Part shown: in pieces, positions 16,587 to 24,645 of the stretch
Position numbering within the stretch: the stretch's first letter is position 1
Layout of the letters: every line of letters begins with the position of its first letter
DNA from: JAAOII01 sp965207945
GTDB taxonomy: Bacteria; Pseudomonadota; Gammaproteobacteria; CBDBNL01; JAAOII01
Direction: 5' to 3'
Assembly (NCBI GenBank): GCA_965207945.1
Contig: OZ242303.1
Location: 1,488,001 to 1,552,000, forward strand
Length of the DNA stretch: 64,000 nt
Position numbers and translations under genes: made by a program
The notes under the pieces: model-generated
What the model was told of the DNA's origin: nothing
Seen by the model: the letters and a program-made list of their open reading frames with translations, nothing else
The model's database searches: none

Positions 16587-17576
16587 TTAAATTAATCCGA
16601 GCTCTTTATAAACCTGACGGTAGGTTCTGATTGCATTTTCTATGAGTTTACGGGAACCCTTAGTATCACGATAACTATCAATTAACGTCATATACTTGGT
16701 TTCATTAAATTTTTGAAACTCAGCAGAATTGAATGCTTCTTTACATACTGCTTCAAGATATTTTTTGCGCGACTTTGATACTTTAGGATGTACATAAAAA
16801 CCACGGAAACGCAACAATGCCTCAAAATCAGCGCCAACTTCTTTATGAGTTGGGACAGATGAGAAAGCACCTGGTCTTGAATCAAACAGAGTGAGGATTG
16901 GCTTCATTTTCTTAGCGTCAATGAAGTTACGCACATCGCCTGGTTGTTCAAACAGAGCATCAACTTGACCACCGATTAACGCAGCATATCTTTCTGCTGG
17001 TTTATCAAAAGGGATTTGATTGGTCTTAAAACCAACCGCTCCTTCAAGCTTAGCCATGTTCACCCTTTCCATGGAACCAAGATTACCAAGGTTGGCAATA
17101 CTCGTTTTACCAGGATTCTTTTTAGCATGAGCTAAAAAGCTATTCCAATCATTAAATCGCTTGTCATTAGACCTAACGTATATCTGACTGAATGTGATTT
17201 GTGCTTGGCATATAGGATCCCAATCTTTACCTGGATTTTCTTTGAGCTTGCCTTCAGCATAATTGCTGACTGCATTATCAATTGCTTCCAGAATGGTATA
17301 GCCATCTTTGGGCGCAGTCATAAAATCTGGAACTGCGGCAATTCCGCCACCTCCAGGTTTATTAACTACCTGCACACCGACTCCCATAACAGAGCTCATG
17401 GCGTTACCCATAGCGCGAGTTAACTGGTCGGAACCACCGCCCGCTCCATAAGGAACGATAATAGTGATAGGTCTCTGGGGAAAACCTTTAGGTTTATCCA
17501 CAGCGCCTATTATTCCTGAAATAATTATCAACAATGCACTCACACCGCCAATAATTAATGATTTGTATATCTTCAT
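16587..17576 (-). CDS. tctC: TTT transporter periplasmic binding protein TctC
   Basis: Extracytoplasmic binding protein of the Bug/TctC family, 329 aa. Residues 1-27 are a signal sequence without lipobox (hydrophobic SLIIGGVSALLIIISGIIGA). The family signatures RPITIIVPYGAGGGSD and VVNKPGGGGIAA, which make the ligand pocket, are intact. It is the first gene of the carboxylate/sulfonate operon and captures the substrate for TctAB. It lies after nqrB on the same strand, across a 192-nt gap, in place of the expected nqrC. The ligand cannot be told from sequence. Confidence 0.93.
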   Translation of the reverse strand: MKIYKSLIIGGVSALLIIISGIIGAVDKPKGFPQRPITIIVPYGAGGGSDQLTRAMGNAMSSVMGVGVQVVNKPGGGGIAAVPDFMTAPKDGYTILEAIDNAVSNYAEGKLKENPGKDWDPICQAQITFSQIYVRSNDKRFNDWNSFLAHAKKNPGKTSIANLGNLGSMERVNMAKLEGAVGFKTNQIPFDKPAERYAALIGGQVDALFEQPGDVRNFIDAKKMKPILTLFDSRPGAFSSVPTHKEVGADFEALLRFRGFYVHPKVSKSRKKYLEAVCKEAFNSAEFQKFNETKYMTLIDSYRDTKGSRKLIENAIRTYRQVYKELGLI

Positions 17577-17720
17577 AATGTGTTTTATAGTAATAATATA
17601 ATTACAGGTATTATATGTATTTAATTAAATAAATAGCGAAATCCACTATATTAACTTGGTATTCAAGGATACGGTATCCTACACGAATTTAAGTTATTTT
17701 GCCTAGTTTATCTGAGGATT

Positions 17721-17788
17721 TAGCTGATATTTAGCTGGGAGGGGGTAGCTGAGTGGGAGCTAAGGGGGTTAGCTGCGGAGTTTAGCTG
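17721..17788. repeat. Cluster of five TAGCTG hexamers at the end of nqrB
   Basis: TAGCTG occurs at 17721, 17732, 17746, 17770 and 17783, with irregular spacing of 11-24 bp. The last two lie in the final codons and stop of nqrB. It looks like degenerated tandem duplication at the point where the nqr operon breaks off. Confidence 0.7.
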
Positions 17789-18983
17789 CCATTTTATTTC
17801 TTGCCTTTATATTCGCTTCCACCACGAAATAATCAATAAGTGGAGCAAAGATATTAGAAAATAAAATAGCCAGCATTATGCCCTCGGGGTAGGCGGGGTT
17901 AACACAGCGAATTAGCACCGTCATAAAGCCAATTAGAAAACCAAAAATCCATCTACCTTTATTAGTCATAGCTGCCGAGATAGGATCGGTTGTCATAAAT
18001 ACCAAACCAAAAGCAAAGCCGCCCAGCACTAAGTGCCAATAGAAAGGCAAGGCAAACATCGGATTAGTATCAGACCCCAATAGGTTTAGCAGACCTGCAG
18101 TGGCAAATAATCCTAGCAGTGTTCCAGCCATTATGCGCCATGAAGCAATGCCAGTCCATATCAAGAACACGCCTCCTATCAGAATCATAAGGGTGGAAAC
18201 CTCGCCACTGGAACCCTGAATAAAGCCAAAGAAGGCATCAAACCAGGTGATATTCTGCGCCAGGATAGCATCCACTCCGCCTTGAGCTGCCAAGCTAAGG
18301 GGTGTGGCACCGCTGAATCCATCAACCGCCGTCCAAGCCGAAGCGCCAGAAATTTGCGCTGGATAGGCAAAGAATAAAAAGGCGCGTCCAGTAAGCGCTG
18401 GATTAAGAAAATTCTTGCCAGTCCCACCGAATATCTCTTTCCCCACCACTATGCCAAAGGTAATACCAAGGGCTGCCTGCCACAAAGGCAAATTGGGAGG
18501 AGAGGTTAAAGCAAATAAGATTGAGGTAACAAAAAAGCCCTCATTAATTTCATGACGACGCACCATGGCAAATAGCACTTCCCAGAACCCTCCCACCACA
18601 AATACTACAAAGTAAATGGGAATAAAATAAACTCCGCCGTAAACAAAACAATCCCAAATACTGTTGGGGTTTAGTGAGCTGAAAGAAGCTATTAGGGCGC
18701 CACGCCAACCCTCTGGAGCACTTAAACCGCTTTCAACAATTGCAACAAGCGCCTGATTACCAATATTCCACATACCCCAAAACATCGCAGGGAAAGCACA
18801 TAACCAAACAGTTATCATCACCCGCTTCATATCAATTCCATCACGCACATAAGGAGCATGCTTGGCGACCTTGCCAGGTGTATATAGGATAGTATCCACC
18901 GCTTCAAATAAAGGATACCATTTTTCATATTTGCCTCCTTTCTCAAAATAAGGAGCAAGAGAGGCCATCATCCGTTTAATCAT
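17769..18983 (-). CDS. nqrB: Na+-translocating NADH:quinone reductase subunit B
   Basis: Membrane subunit of Na+-NQR, 404 aa with about ten helices, close to the 412-415 aa usual in Vibrio. The covalent FMN site is SGAT with Thr227 (in DGFSGATPLS), the residue that carries FMN by phosphoester in this family. It lies 59 nt after nqrA. In known bacteria nqrC, D, E and F follow directly; here an unrelated transporter operon follows, so the complex cannot be built from this locus alone. Its last codons fall in a TAGCTG repeat cluster. The subunit itself looks intact. Confidence 0.93.
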   Translation of the reverse strand: MIKRMMASLAPYFEKGGKYEKWYPLFEAVDTILYTPGKVAKHAPYVRDGIDMKRVMITVWLCAFPAMFWGMWNIGNQALVAIVESGLSAPEGWRGALIASFSSLNPNSIWDCFVYGGVYFIPIYFVVFVVGGFWEVLFAMVRRHEINEGFFVTSILFALTSPPNLPLWQAALGITFGIVVGKEIFGGTGKNFLNPALTGRAFLFFAYPAQISGASAWTAVDGFSGATPLSLAAQGGVDAILAQNITWFDAFFGFIQGSSGEVSTLMILIGGVFLIWTGIASWRIMAGTLLGLFATAGLLNLLGSDTNPMFALPFYWHLVLGGFAFGLVFMTTDPISAAMTNKGRWIFGFLIGFMTVLIRCVNPAYPEGIMLAILFSNIFAPLIDYFVVEANIKARNKMAAKLRS

Positions 18984-19042
18984 AATAGCTAATAATTATA
19001 TGTTGAGCTTGTTGCAACAAGTATATGTTAGTTGCATAAAAT

Positions 19043-20449
19043 TTAAGTATCCCAATTTTCCTTCTCAATTCTTGTAAGATTCTCGCGCAGTGCCTCGCCA
19101 TATTCATATTTGCCAGGACACACAAAAGAGCAAAGCGCCAGGTCCTCTTCGTCAAGTTCCAAACAGCCAAGCCGTTCTGCCATTTCAATATCTTCAACCA
19201 ACAAGGAACGCAATAATTGAGTTGGCAGCATATTATGAGGCATAATTTTTTCGTAAGTGCCCATAGGAACCATAGCCCTTTCACTACCATTGGTGGTGCT
19301 GGTAAAATTAAATAACTTGCTCCTGAGTAATTTGGAAACATATATGTTCTGCACTGAGAATTTATTGATACCTGGTGATATCCAGCCCATAAACTCTCTT
19401 GTATCGCCTCTATTAAGCGCGGTTAGTTGTAGGTGATATCTGCCTAAAAATTCACTGCCGACATCAGCATCGTGCTCTCCTGCTCCTCCCGCTATAGCAC
19501 CATTTAATACCGAACCAGAAATCAATCGGTTGTTACTGCCTTGTAGTTCTCCTGCGGTAAGTTCGTCCACATTAGCGCCCAGCGAAGTTATTAGCGGACG
19601 TGGATTGCTAATTCCTGGTCCTGCTATGCTTATCATTCGTTGATTCATTAATTCCCCAGTTAAGAATAATCTGCCGATTGCCGCAGTATCTTGATAATTA
19701 ATCCACCAATTGGTAACTCCGCGTCCAGCAGGATATAAGAAATGCATGTGGGTGCCGCTGAGAGAAGCAGGATACTTGCCACTGAAAGTTGCAGTGGTAA
19801 TAGAAGCATTATTTTGCTGCGGTAAATTGGGTAATTGGATGTGCGGAGCATGACAGACAAAAATGCGACCTTTTTCTTTTGTCAATGCCGCTAAAATCTT
19901 GACCCCTTGAATAAAATCATTAGCGTGTTCTTTTAAAAATAACTGCGGGTCTGCAGAATGCTTATCTTCTGCCATCACATTGATGAATATCGCATCCGCC
20001 TGGCTGGATGTGGCAGGAATCTTGCTAAAAGGACGGGTACGTAAAGCGCACCATAAGCCGCTGAGTTGTAATTGTTTGGCGATATCCACCGCCTTGATTT
20101 TATTGAGTTGTTGTGTGGAGAAAGATGTAAATTTTTCTTGCGTGTCCTTGCCGTCAACTGCCACTACCACCGACACTAACTTCCTTCTCGCGCCGCGATT
20201 TATAGCTATAACCTTGCCTGAAGCAGGTGAAGTATATACAACCCCCTCGTTTTGCTTAGCAGCAAACAGAATGCTCCCTTTTTTTACCTGGTCTCCCACT
20301 TCAACCGCCATCGCTGGTTTTAACCCATGATAATCCCCTCCCAACAGGGCAACCTGCTCGGTTTCTTTAACCTCAGGAGAGGATTGAACAGGCATTCCGC
20401 TCATGGGAATATCCAATCCTTTCTTAATGTTTATCTCCTTATTACTCAT
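19043..20449 (-). CDS. nqrA: Na+-translocating NADH:quinone reductase subunit A
   Basis: Peripheral subunit A of Na+-NQR, 468 aa. The N-terminal KKGLDIPMSGMP and the barrel-sandwich region VEVGDQVKKGSILFAAK are typical, as is GAGEHDADVGSEFLGRYH in the middle. It is slightly longer than Vibrio NqrA (about 446 aa) because of short insertions. It opens the truncated nqrAB pair, with a 108-nt AT-rich region upstream that could hold its promoter. Confidence 0.92.
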   Translation of the reverse strand: MSNKEINIKKGLDIPMSGMPVQSSPEVKETEQVALLGGDYHGLKPAMAVEVGDQVKKGSILFAAKQNEGVVYTSPASGKVIAINRGARRKLVSVVVAVDGKDTQEKFTSFSTQQLNKIKAVDIAKQLQLSGLWCALRTRPFSKIPATSSQADAIFINVMAEDKHSADPQLFLKEHANDFIQGVKILAALTKEKGRIFVCHAPHIQLPNLPQQNNASITTATFSGKYPASLSGTHMHFLYPAGRGVTNWWINYQDTAAIGRLFLTGELMNQRMISIAGPGISNPRPLITSLGANVDELTAGELQGSNNRLISGSVLNGAIAGGAGEHDADVGSEFLGRYHLQLTALNRGDTREFMGWISPGINKFSVQNIYVSKLLRSKLFNFTSTTNGSERAMVPMGTYEKIMPHNMLPTQLLRSLLVEDIEMAERLGCLELDEEDLALCSFVCPGKYEYGEALRENLTRIEKENWDT

Positions 20450-20543
20450 ATTTTATATGTAAACTATTTTGTATATTCTATTGTAAAAAGTGCCCAAAAA
20501 AAGCAAATTGAGATAAAAAATTACTTTATTGTGCTATCTTATA

Positions 20544-20569
20544 TTTATGCCTTATGTTTATGCCTTATA
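20544..20569. repeat. 13-bp tandem repeat across the ispF stop codon
   Basis: TTTATGCCTTATG (20544-20556) is followed by TTTATGCCTTATA (20557-20569), 12 of 13 identical; the second copy contains the stop codon of ispF. Confidence 0.85.
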
Positions 20570-21100
20570 TATGAGACATACACAATGGACTGCCAGCGCT
20601 TCACCTCTACCAATCGCATCCAGTCCTTCCCCGCGAGTTGCCTTGATGCTAACGGCATCTCCATCAATACCAAGCAGCTGAGCAACATTATTACGCATCT
20701 GCGGTTTATAATCGGCAAGCAGTGGTCTTTCCAGCACAATGGTACTGTCAATATTCACCACTTGATAGTTATTTGCTTGTAAAACTTCCATGCATCGCTT
20801 AATCAATACCGAACTTGCTACGTCCTTCCAGTTATCGTCTGTATCAGGAAACATGGCTCCTATGTCTTCTGCGCCTTTTATATTGCACGCTCCCAATAAC
20901 GCATCACAAATAGCATGCAGCAGAACATCGCCATCCGAGTGAGCCAAAGTTTTTTTATCGCAGGGAATTAGTATTCCTCCCAACCATATCCCATCTCCAT
21001 CTCCATCCCCAGCAACTAAAGCATGCAGGTCATAGCCCTGCCCTATGCGTATATTAGGCAGCATATTAGAAGGTGTAAGATTATGTTTGTTCATGTTCAT
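20558..21100 (-). CDS. ispF: 2-C-methyl-D-erythritol 2,4-cyclodiphosphate synthase
   Basis: MEP-pathway enzyme that cyclises CDP-methylerythritol phosphate, needed for isoprenoids. RIGQGYDLHAL holds the metal ligands Asp and His, and LAHSDGDVLLHAICDALLGA the third metal His. I place the start at 21100 because GGGA lies 7 nt before it; ATGs at 21106, 21094 and 21064 are alternatives, and the family normally begins just before RIG, which would favour 21064. A (GD)3 run after the DLH motif comes from 6-bp repeats at about 20991-21009. The gene overlaps gmhB by 20 nt at this start. No ispD is adjacent. Confidence 0.9.
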   Translation of the reverse strand: MNMNKHNLTPSNMLPNIRIGQGYDLHALVAGDGDGDGIWLGGILIPCDKKTLAHSDGDVLLHAICDALLGACNIKGAEDIGAMFPDTDDNWKDVASSVLIKRCMEVLQANNYQVVNIDSTIVLERPLLADYKPQMRNNVAQLLGIDGDAVSIKATRGEGLDAIGRGEALAVHCVCLIYKA

Positions 21101-21668
21101 TTTCATTTCCCGATTTATTAATATCTGATAAAATATGCTCGCTAGCACTCGCCAAATCGGCAAATATTTCTACTTCCACTTTAAGCTGCTGTTGCTTAAG
21201 TAATTCTGCGGTGCGTAACCCGTTACCTGTCTGCACCAATATTGGACGACAACCATGCGCTATGGCGGCTTCAATATCCTTAAGTGAATCTCCAATAAAA
21301 ATACTTTCGTCTGCGGTAATTCCCAAGTCGCGGCTTATCTGACGCAGCATTCCTGGCTTTGGCTTGCGGCACGCACAACCATCATCAGGTCCATGAGGAC
21401 AAAAAGCGATTACATCAATTTTTGCTCCTAACTGTTCTAACAGCTGTTCCATTTTATTGTGAATCGCCATTAAATCTTGCTCGGTGTAGAAATTCCTGGC
21501 AATGCCACTTTGATTGGTGGCAACCGCCAGCTTTAATCCACTGACTTGCATTGCCGCAATTGCTTCCAAACTGCCGGGAATTGGCTGCCATTCATCAGGC
21601 GACTTCACATAACCCTTATCATCGCTATTTATCACCCCATCCCGGTCAAGTATTACCAAACGTGTCAT
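21081..21668 (-). CDS. gmhB: D-glycero-beta-D-manno-heptose 1,7-bisphosphate 7-phosphatase
   Basis: HAD-superfamily phosphatase of LPS heptose synthesis, 195 aa. Visible are the nucleophile motif DRDGVIN, motif II TNQSGIAR, the zinc-binding loop CPHGPDDGCACRKPKP and the Asp motif FIGDSLKDIEAA. The second ATG (21668) is preferred because AAGAG lies 7 nt before it; the ATG at 21674 is too close. It indicates a Gram-negative with heptose-containing LPS. The end overlaps the ispF start region. Confidence 0.92.
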   Translation of the reverse strand: MTRLVILDRDGVINSDDKGYVKSPDEWQPIPGSLEAIAAMQVSGLKLAVATNQSGIARNFYTEQDLMAIHNKMEQLLEQLGAKIDVIAFCPHGPDDGCACRKPKPGMLRQISRDLGITADESIFIGDSLKDIEAAIAHGCRPILVQTGNGLRTAELLKQQQLKVEVEIFADLASASEHILSDINKSGNENEHEQT

Positions 21669-21810
21669 AAGCATACTCTTATTTTACGGGTTTAATGACT
21701 AAAAAATTAGAACTTTAGATAACAGATTAAGAAACTTATGTTCTCTGGGATTATCTATGCTGCCGCAGATTTTTCTGTATCACATTGTAGGATTAGATAG
21801 TATCTTTCTT

Positions 21811-21816
21811 TATAAT
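21811..21816 (+). promoter_or_regulatory. Putative -10 box immediately before the redox cluster
   Basis: A consensus TATAAT ends 10 nt before the GTG start at 21827, which would put the transcription start within about 3-4 nt of the start codon (leaderless message). The -35 region is not convincing. Confidence 0.35.
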
Positions 21817-21826
21817 ACCATTAATT

Positions 21827-22516
21827 GTGATACAAGAAATTTTAGCTGCTTATCCGTTACCTTTACTCGTGGCCGCCTCTTATGCGGGCTTCGGGCTATT
21901 GTTTGCTTTGGTGTTTATAACATTCTTAGTTAACCTTATGGACATTCATGCGCGTGGCGGTAGTTTCGGTTTTAGGATAATTATTTTACCAGCGGCTATG
22001 CTACTCTGGCCCCTAATTATGCCAATTACGGTTGGCAAGGTTTCCCTCATAGTCCGTAAACACTTAATCGCTAAAAAGAAGGAAAAAGAGAAAGCAGAAA
22101 GAGAAGAAAAAAAGAAAGCACAAAAGAAAGAAGGCAACGCCGCATTGAGCAAGAGTAAAACCGATGTCCCAATTAAGCAGGCAACAAAAGGCAAGGATAG
22201 AAACCTTATTGACCTTTTCCCATTTACAGTAGGCAGCAGCAAATCATCTGCCGCAAGTAAAAGTGGCAAGGTCAAAACCGACAAATCTAAGAAGACCAAG
22301 CCCAATAAAACTAACGCCGTTAATGCCCCTAAAGCCCTTAAAGTCCCTACAAAAGCAAAGGCGACTAAGCAAGGTGTAAAAAATAAGTTAGTGCAGAATA
22401 ATAGTCCTGCCACAAAAGCAAAAGCGACTAAGCAAGGCGCAAAAAATAAGGCAGTGCGGGATAAAAGCCCTACCACAAAGCCAAAGGCGGCGAAACGTAA
22501 TAAGAAGACAACATAA
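21827..22516 (+). CDS. Membrane protein with long Lys/Ala-rich repeat tail
   Basis: Not recognised. 229 aa from a GTG start. Two hydrophobic segments (about 12-37 and 47-66) are followed by a charged KKKEKEKAEREEKKKA stretch, probably a helix, and then a low-complexity tail very rich in Lys, Ala, Thr and Pro. The tail ends in two 21-residue repeats plus a partial third (63-bp DNA repeats at 22349-22510). The tail is reminiscent of histone H1-like or polyanion-binding tails, but no function can be claimed. The stop overlaps the next start (TAATG), so it is coupled to the 65-aa protein and the Rieske gene. Confidence 0.7.
   Translation: MIQEILAAYPLPLLVAASYAGFGLLFALVFITFLVNLMDIHARGGSFGFRIIILPAAMLLWPLIMPITVGKVSLIVRKHLIAKKKEKEKAEREEKKKAQKKEGNAALSKSKTDVPIKQATKGKDRNLIDLFPFTVGSSKSSAASKSGKVKTDKSKKTKPNKTNAVNAPKALKVPTKAKATKQGVKNKLVQNNSPATKAKATKQGAKNKAVRDKSPTTKPKAAKRNKKTT
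22349..22510 (+). repeat. 63-bp coding tandem repeat (2.5 units)
   Basis: Units 22349-22411 and 22412-22474 are about 80% identical and both begin ACAAAAGCAAA; a degenerate partial third unit runs to about 22510. They encode TKAKATKQGxKNK-type peptides. Confidence 0.85.
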
Positions 22517-22713
22517 TGAAGAACTGGCATAGGAAACTGCATTTTTTAATATGGATTGTCTTACTGGCATCTCTTGCCGTAGCTTTTGTGCTTGCCCGCA
22601 CCTTGGTGCTGAATCAACAACAGCAAGCAAACCTGAGTCAACAAAGCGAATTATTTGAACAATGGGAGGAAGATTTCAACCCTAAAAAAGAAGTAGAGGA
22701 ACAAGTAAAATGA
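22516..22713 (+). CDS. Small single-pass membrane protein (65 aa)
   Basis: Not recognised. One hydrophobic helix (about residues 9-30) after a basic start (KNWHRK) and an acidic, Gln-rich tail (EQWEEDFNPKKEVEEQ). Coupled by overlap to both neighbours: TAATG with the Lys-rich protein before it and ATGA with the Rieske protein after it. That arrangement makes it very likely a real gene and perhaps an accessory subunit of the redox protein, comparable to small subunits of membrane cytochrome complexes. Confidence 0.65.
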   Translation: MKNWHRKLHFLIWIVLLASLAVAFVLARTLVLNQQQQANLSQQSELFEQWEEDFNPKKEVEEQVK

Positions 22714-23753
22714 GCGCCGACTATCAAGCAATCCAATGGAATAAACTCAAGATTACTTATGATGTATTCATCATTATTGGGGTTATTGGATATGTAGCCA
22801 CTTACATGGCGGTATCCTACTTTATGCATCCCCAACCACGCGACATAAGCCAGACAACTCTACTTATCAGAGCTCTTGGAACCTGCGCCTTTATAATGCT
22901 GCATATTATTTTATTCATAGGTCCATTGGCGCGCCTCTCATCTGTATTCAAGCCGCTATTATATAATCGCCGCCATCTGGGGATAAGCATGATATTGGTA
23001 GCCAGCGGGCATCTATCACTTGCCATGGTTTGGTATCACGGCTATGGGGTTATTCCCCCTTTCGTTTCTCTTATTACCAGCAACTCTAATTATGCAGATA
23101 TGAGTCGCTTTCCTTTTGAAATATATGGACTGGCGGCTTATGCTATTTTGCTGATAATGGCTCTTACCAGTCATGACTTTTGGCTTAAGTTCTTTACTGC
23201 CCCGTTATGGAAACTACTGCATATAGGCGTATATTTTGCTTATTCTTTCTTAATCGCTCACGTCTTATTTGGCTTCGTGCAAACAGAAGGAGATATTAAT
23301 AATATTTATGTTCTTGGCGCCGCGGCAAGCACCTTAGCGGGACTACATATATTAGTGGCAATTAAGGAGCTGCGCGCCGACAAACGCACTACATCATCAG
23401 AGGAATGGGTTTCTTTGTGCCCAGCTAGAAGCATAGAGAATAACCGCGCTAAGGGTTTTACTCTCAGCAAGGGAGATAAGATAGCAGTATTTCGCTATGA
23501 TAAGAATCGCATAGTTGCAGTTGCCAATGCTTGCGCCCATCAAAACGGTCCATTGTGTGAGGGAATGGTAGTCAATGGACGCATAGTATGCCCTTGGCAT
23601 GGCTATGAATATATGCCAGAAAATGGCAGATCACCAGCCCCTTTTACTGAGAAAATACCCACCTATAATGTGCGGATTAAAAAGGGGATTGTGCAGATTA
23701 ACCAAACTCCTAATCCAGCGGGTAAGAAAGCTAAAGCTGCCATAATTAGGTAG
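22710..23753 (+). CDS. Ferric-reductase-like membrane domain fused to a Rieske [2Fe-2S] domain
   Basis: 347 aa. Residues about 20-215 hold roughly six helices of the ferric reductase/MsrQ type with candidate haem-ligand histidines in NRRHLG, ASGHLSLAM, WKLLHIGVY and LIAHVLFG. Residues about 230-330 are a Rieske domain with cluster ligands Cys275, His277, Cys294 and His297 (CAH...CPWH). It should pass electrons between the membrane pool and a partner on one side of the membrane. The protein lies with a Cys-motif protein and cytochrome b561, suggesting a small electron-transfer chain. Fusions of this kind are annotated in databases, but I know of no assigned role. Confidence 0.82.
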   Translation: MSADYQAIQWNKLKITYDVFIIIGVIGYVATYMAVSYFMHPQPRDISQTTLLIRALGTCAFIMLHIILFIGPLARLSSVFKPLLYNRRHLGISMILVASGHLSLAMVWYHGYGVIPPFVSLITSNSNYADMSRFPFEIYGLAAYAILLIMALTSHDFWLKFFTAPLWKLLHIGVYFAYSFLIAHVLFGFVQTEGDINNIYVLGAAASTLAGLHILVAIKELRADKRTTSSEEWVSLCPARSIENNRAKGFTLSKGDKIAVFRYDKNRIVAVANACAHQNGPLCEGMVVNGRIVCPWHGYEYMPENGRSPAPFTEKIPTYNVRIKKGIVQINQTPNPAGKKAKAAIIR

Positions 23754-23771
23754 GAATAGGGTAGGAATAAG
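23750..23771. repeat. 11-bp tandem repeat across the Rieske-gene stop codon
   Basis: GTAGGAATAGG (23750-23760) is followed by GTAGGAATAAG (23761-23771), 10 of 11 identical; the first copy includes the TAG stop. Confidence 0.8.
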
Positions 23772-23793
23772 GCAACTAGCATAAAATAATCAG

Positions 23794-24621
23794 ATGGGTC
23801 AGACGAAGATGAACGCTAAAGAGAAGAAACAGGAAAAACAGAAGGCACAGAAGGAAAAGGATAATTTCTTTATTGGTTACCAAAAAATGCCCAACCGCGA
23901 ACGTCGTTTACTGTTGGCGACAATACCATTGTTAATTGCGGCAATAGGTGGATTTGGCGGACTTATAGCTGCCAGACAGAAAAAACCTGAGGCGGCAACC
24001 TGGGGCGCAAGAGCTATATCATTACGCGGTCAACTAGTAAAGGAACCATATCCTTATCTACTAGTGGCGAACCGTTACTCCCCCAGTGGCTATGATACAG
24101 TTTTCTTGGTGAAACAGGGCAAACATGGCGCTCATCAATTGGTTAATGAGTTAGATGAAAAATATGTAACTGTCAGCGGTAAACTACTTACCCGTCATGA
24201 TGTTAGGTTTAACTATTTATTTGAAACGCTATCAGAAGTATCCCCCTTGCGTAAAAACATAAATATTGCTACCACCAAAGTAAAGGAGCTGGGAACTCAT
24301 AAGCTAAGAGGAAGAATTATAGATAGTAAATGCCATTTTGGAGTAATGAGACCATCTATGGGCATGACTCATAAGTCCTGCGCATCTTTATGCGTAAGGG
24401 GTGGAATTCCACCGATATTTGTGCCGCAAGCAACGACTCTTAACCGCATCGTTCTAACTACTGTTATGGAAGATGAAGCAAACATTGAACATATTCTTCC
24501 CTATATGTTGGACCTAATAGAGGTGGAAGGAAAGTTATCAGCAGTAAATAATCACTATGTTTTTAAGATTAATCCTGCTACAATTAACATCCTTAGTCCA
24601 GCACCCTGTGTGGAAACCTAA
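23794..24621 (+). CDS. Membrane-anchored protein with CxxG...HKxCAxxC motif
   Basis: 275 aa, not functionally known to me. A charged Lys/Glu-rich cytoplasmic start (1-38) precedes one helix (about 39-60); the rest is probably periplasmic and beta-rich. The central motif GRIIDSKCHFG followed by THKSCASLCVRGGIPP has Cys180, His193, Cys196 and Cys200, conserved-looking residues that could bind a metal or cofactor; I have seen the same pattern in other proteobacterial hypothetical proteins. It lies between the Rieske fusion and cytochrome b561, so a redox role is inferred. The start could also be the ATG at 23809. Confidence 0.7.
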   Translation: MGQTKMNAKEKKQEKQKAQKEKDNFFIGYQKMPNRERRLLLATIPLLIAAIGGFGGLIAARQKKPEAATWGARAISLRGQLVKEPYPYLLVANRYSPSGYDTVFLVKQGKHGAHQLVNELDEKYVTVSGKLLTRHDVRFNYLFETLSEVSPLRKNINIATTKVKELGTHKLRGRIIDSKCHFGVMRPSMGMTHKSCASLCVRGGIPPIFVPQATTLNRIVLTTVMEDEANIEHILPYMLDLIEVEGKLSAVNNHYVFKINPATINILSPAPCVET

Positions 24622-24645
24622 GATTATTTAACTTATACTTTAATT

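Noticed and set aside
20327..20782. 151-codon plus-strand frame across the nqrA-ispF gap
   Set aside because: It overlaps the well-supported nqrA start and ispF 3' end on the other strand and resembles nothing; probably a chance frame in AT-rich DNA.
21946..22542. 198-codon minus-strand frame opposite the Lys-rich protein, looking like a multi-helix membrane protein
   Set aside because: It is the antisense of Lys/Ala-rich codons (read as Leu/Phe/Ala). The plus-strand gene has start/stop coupling to its neighbours, so the minus frame is a shadow.
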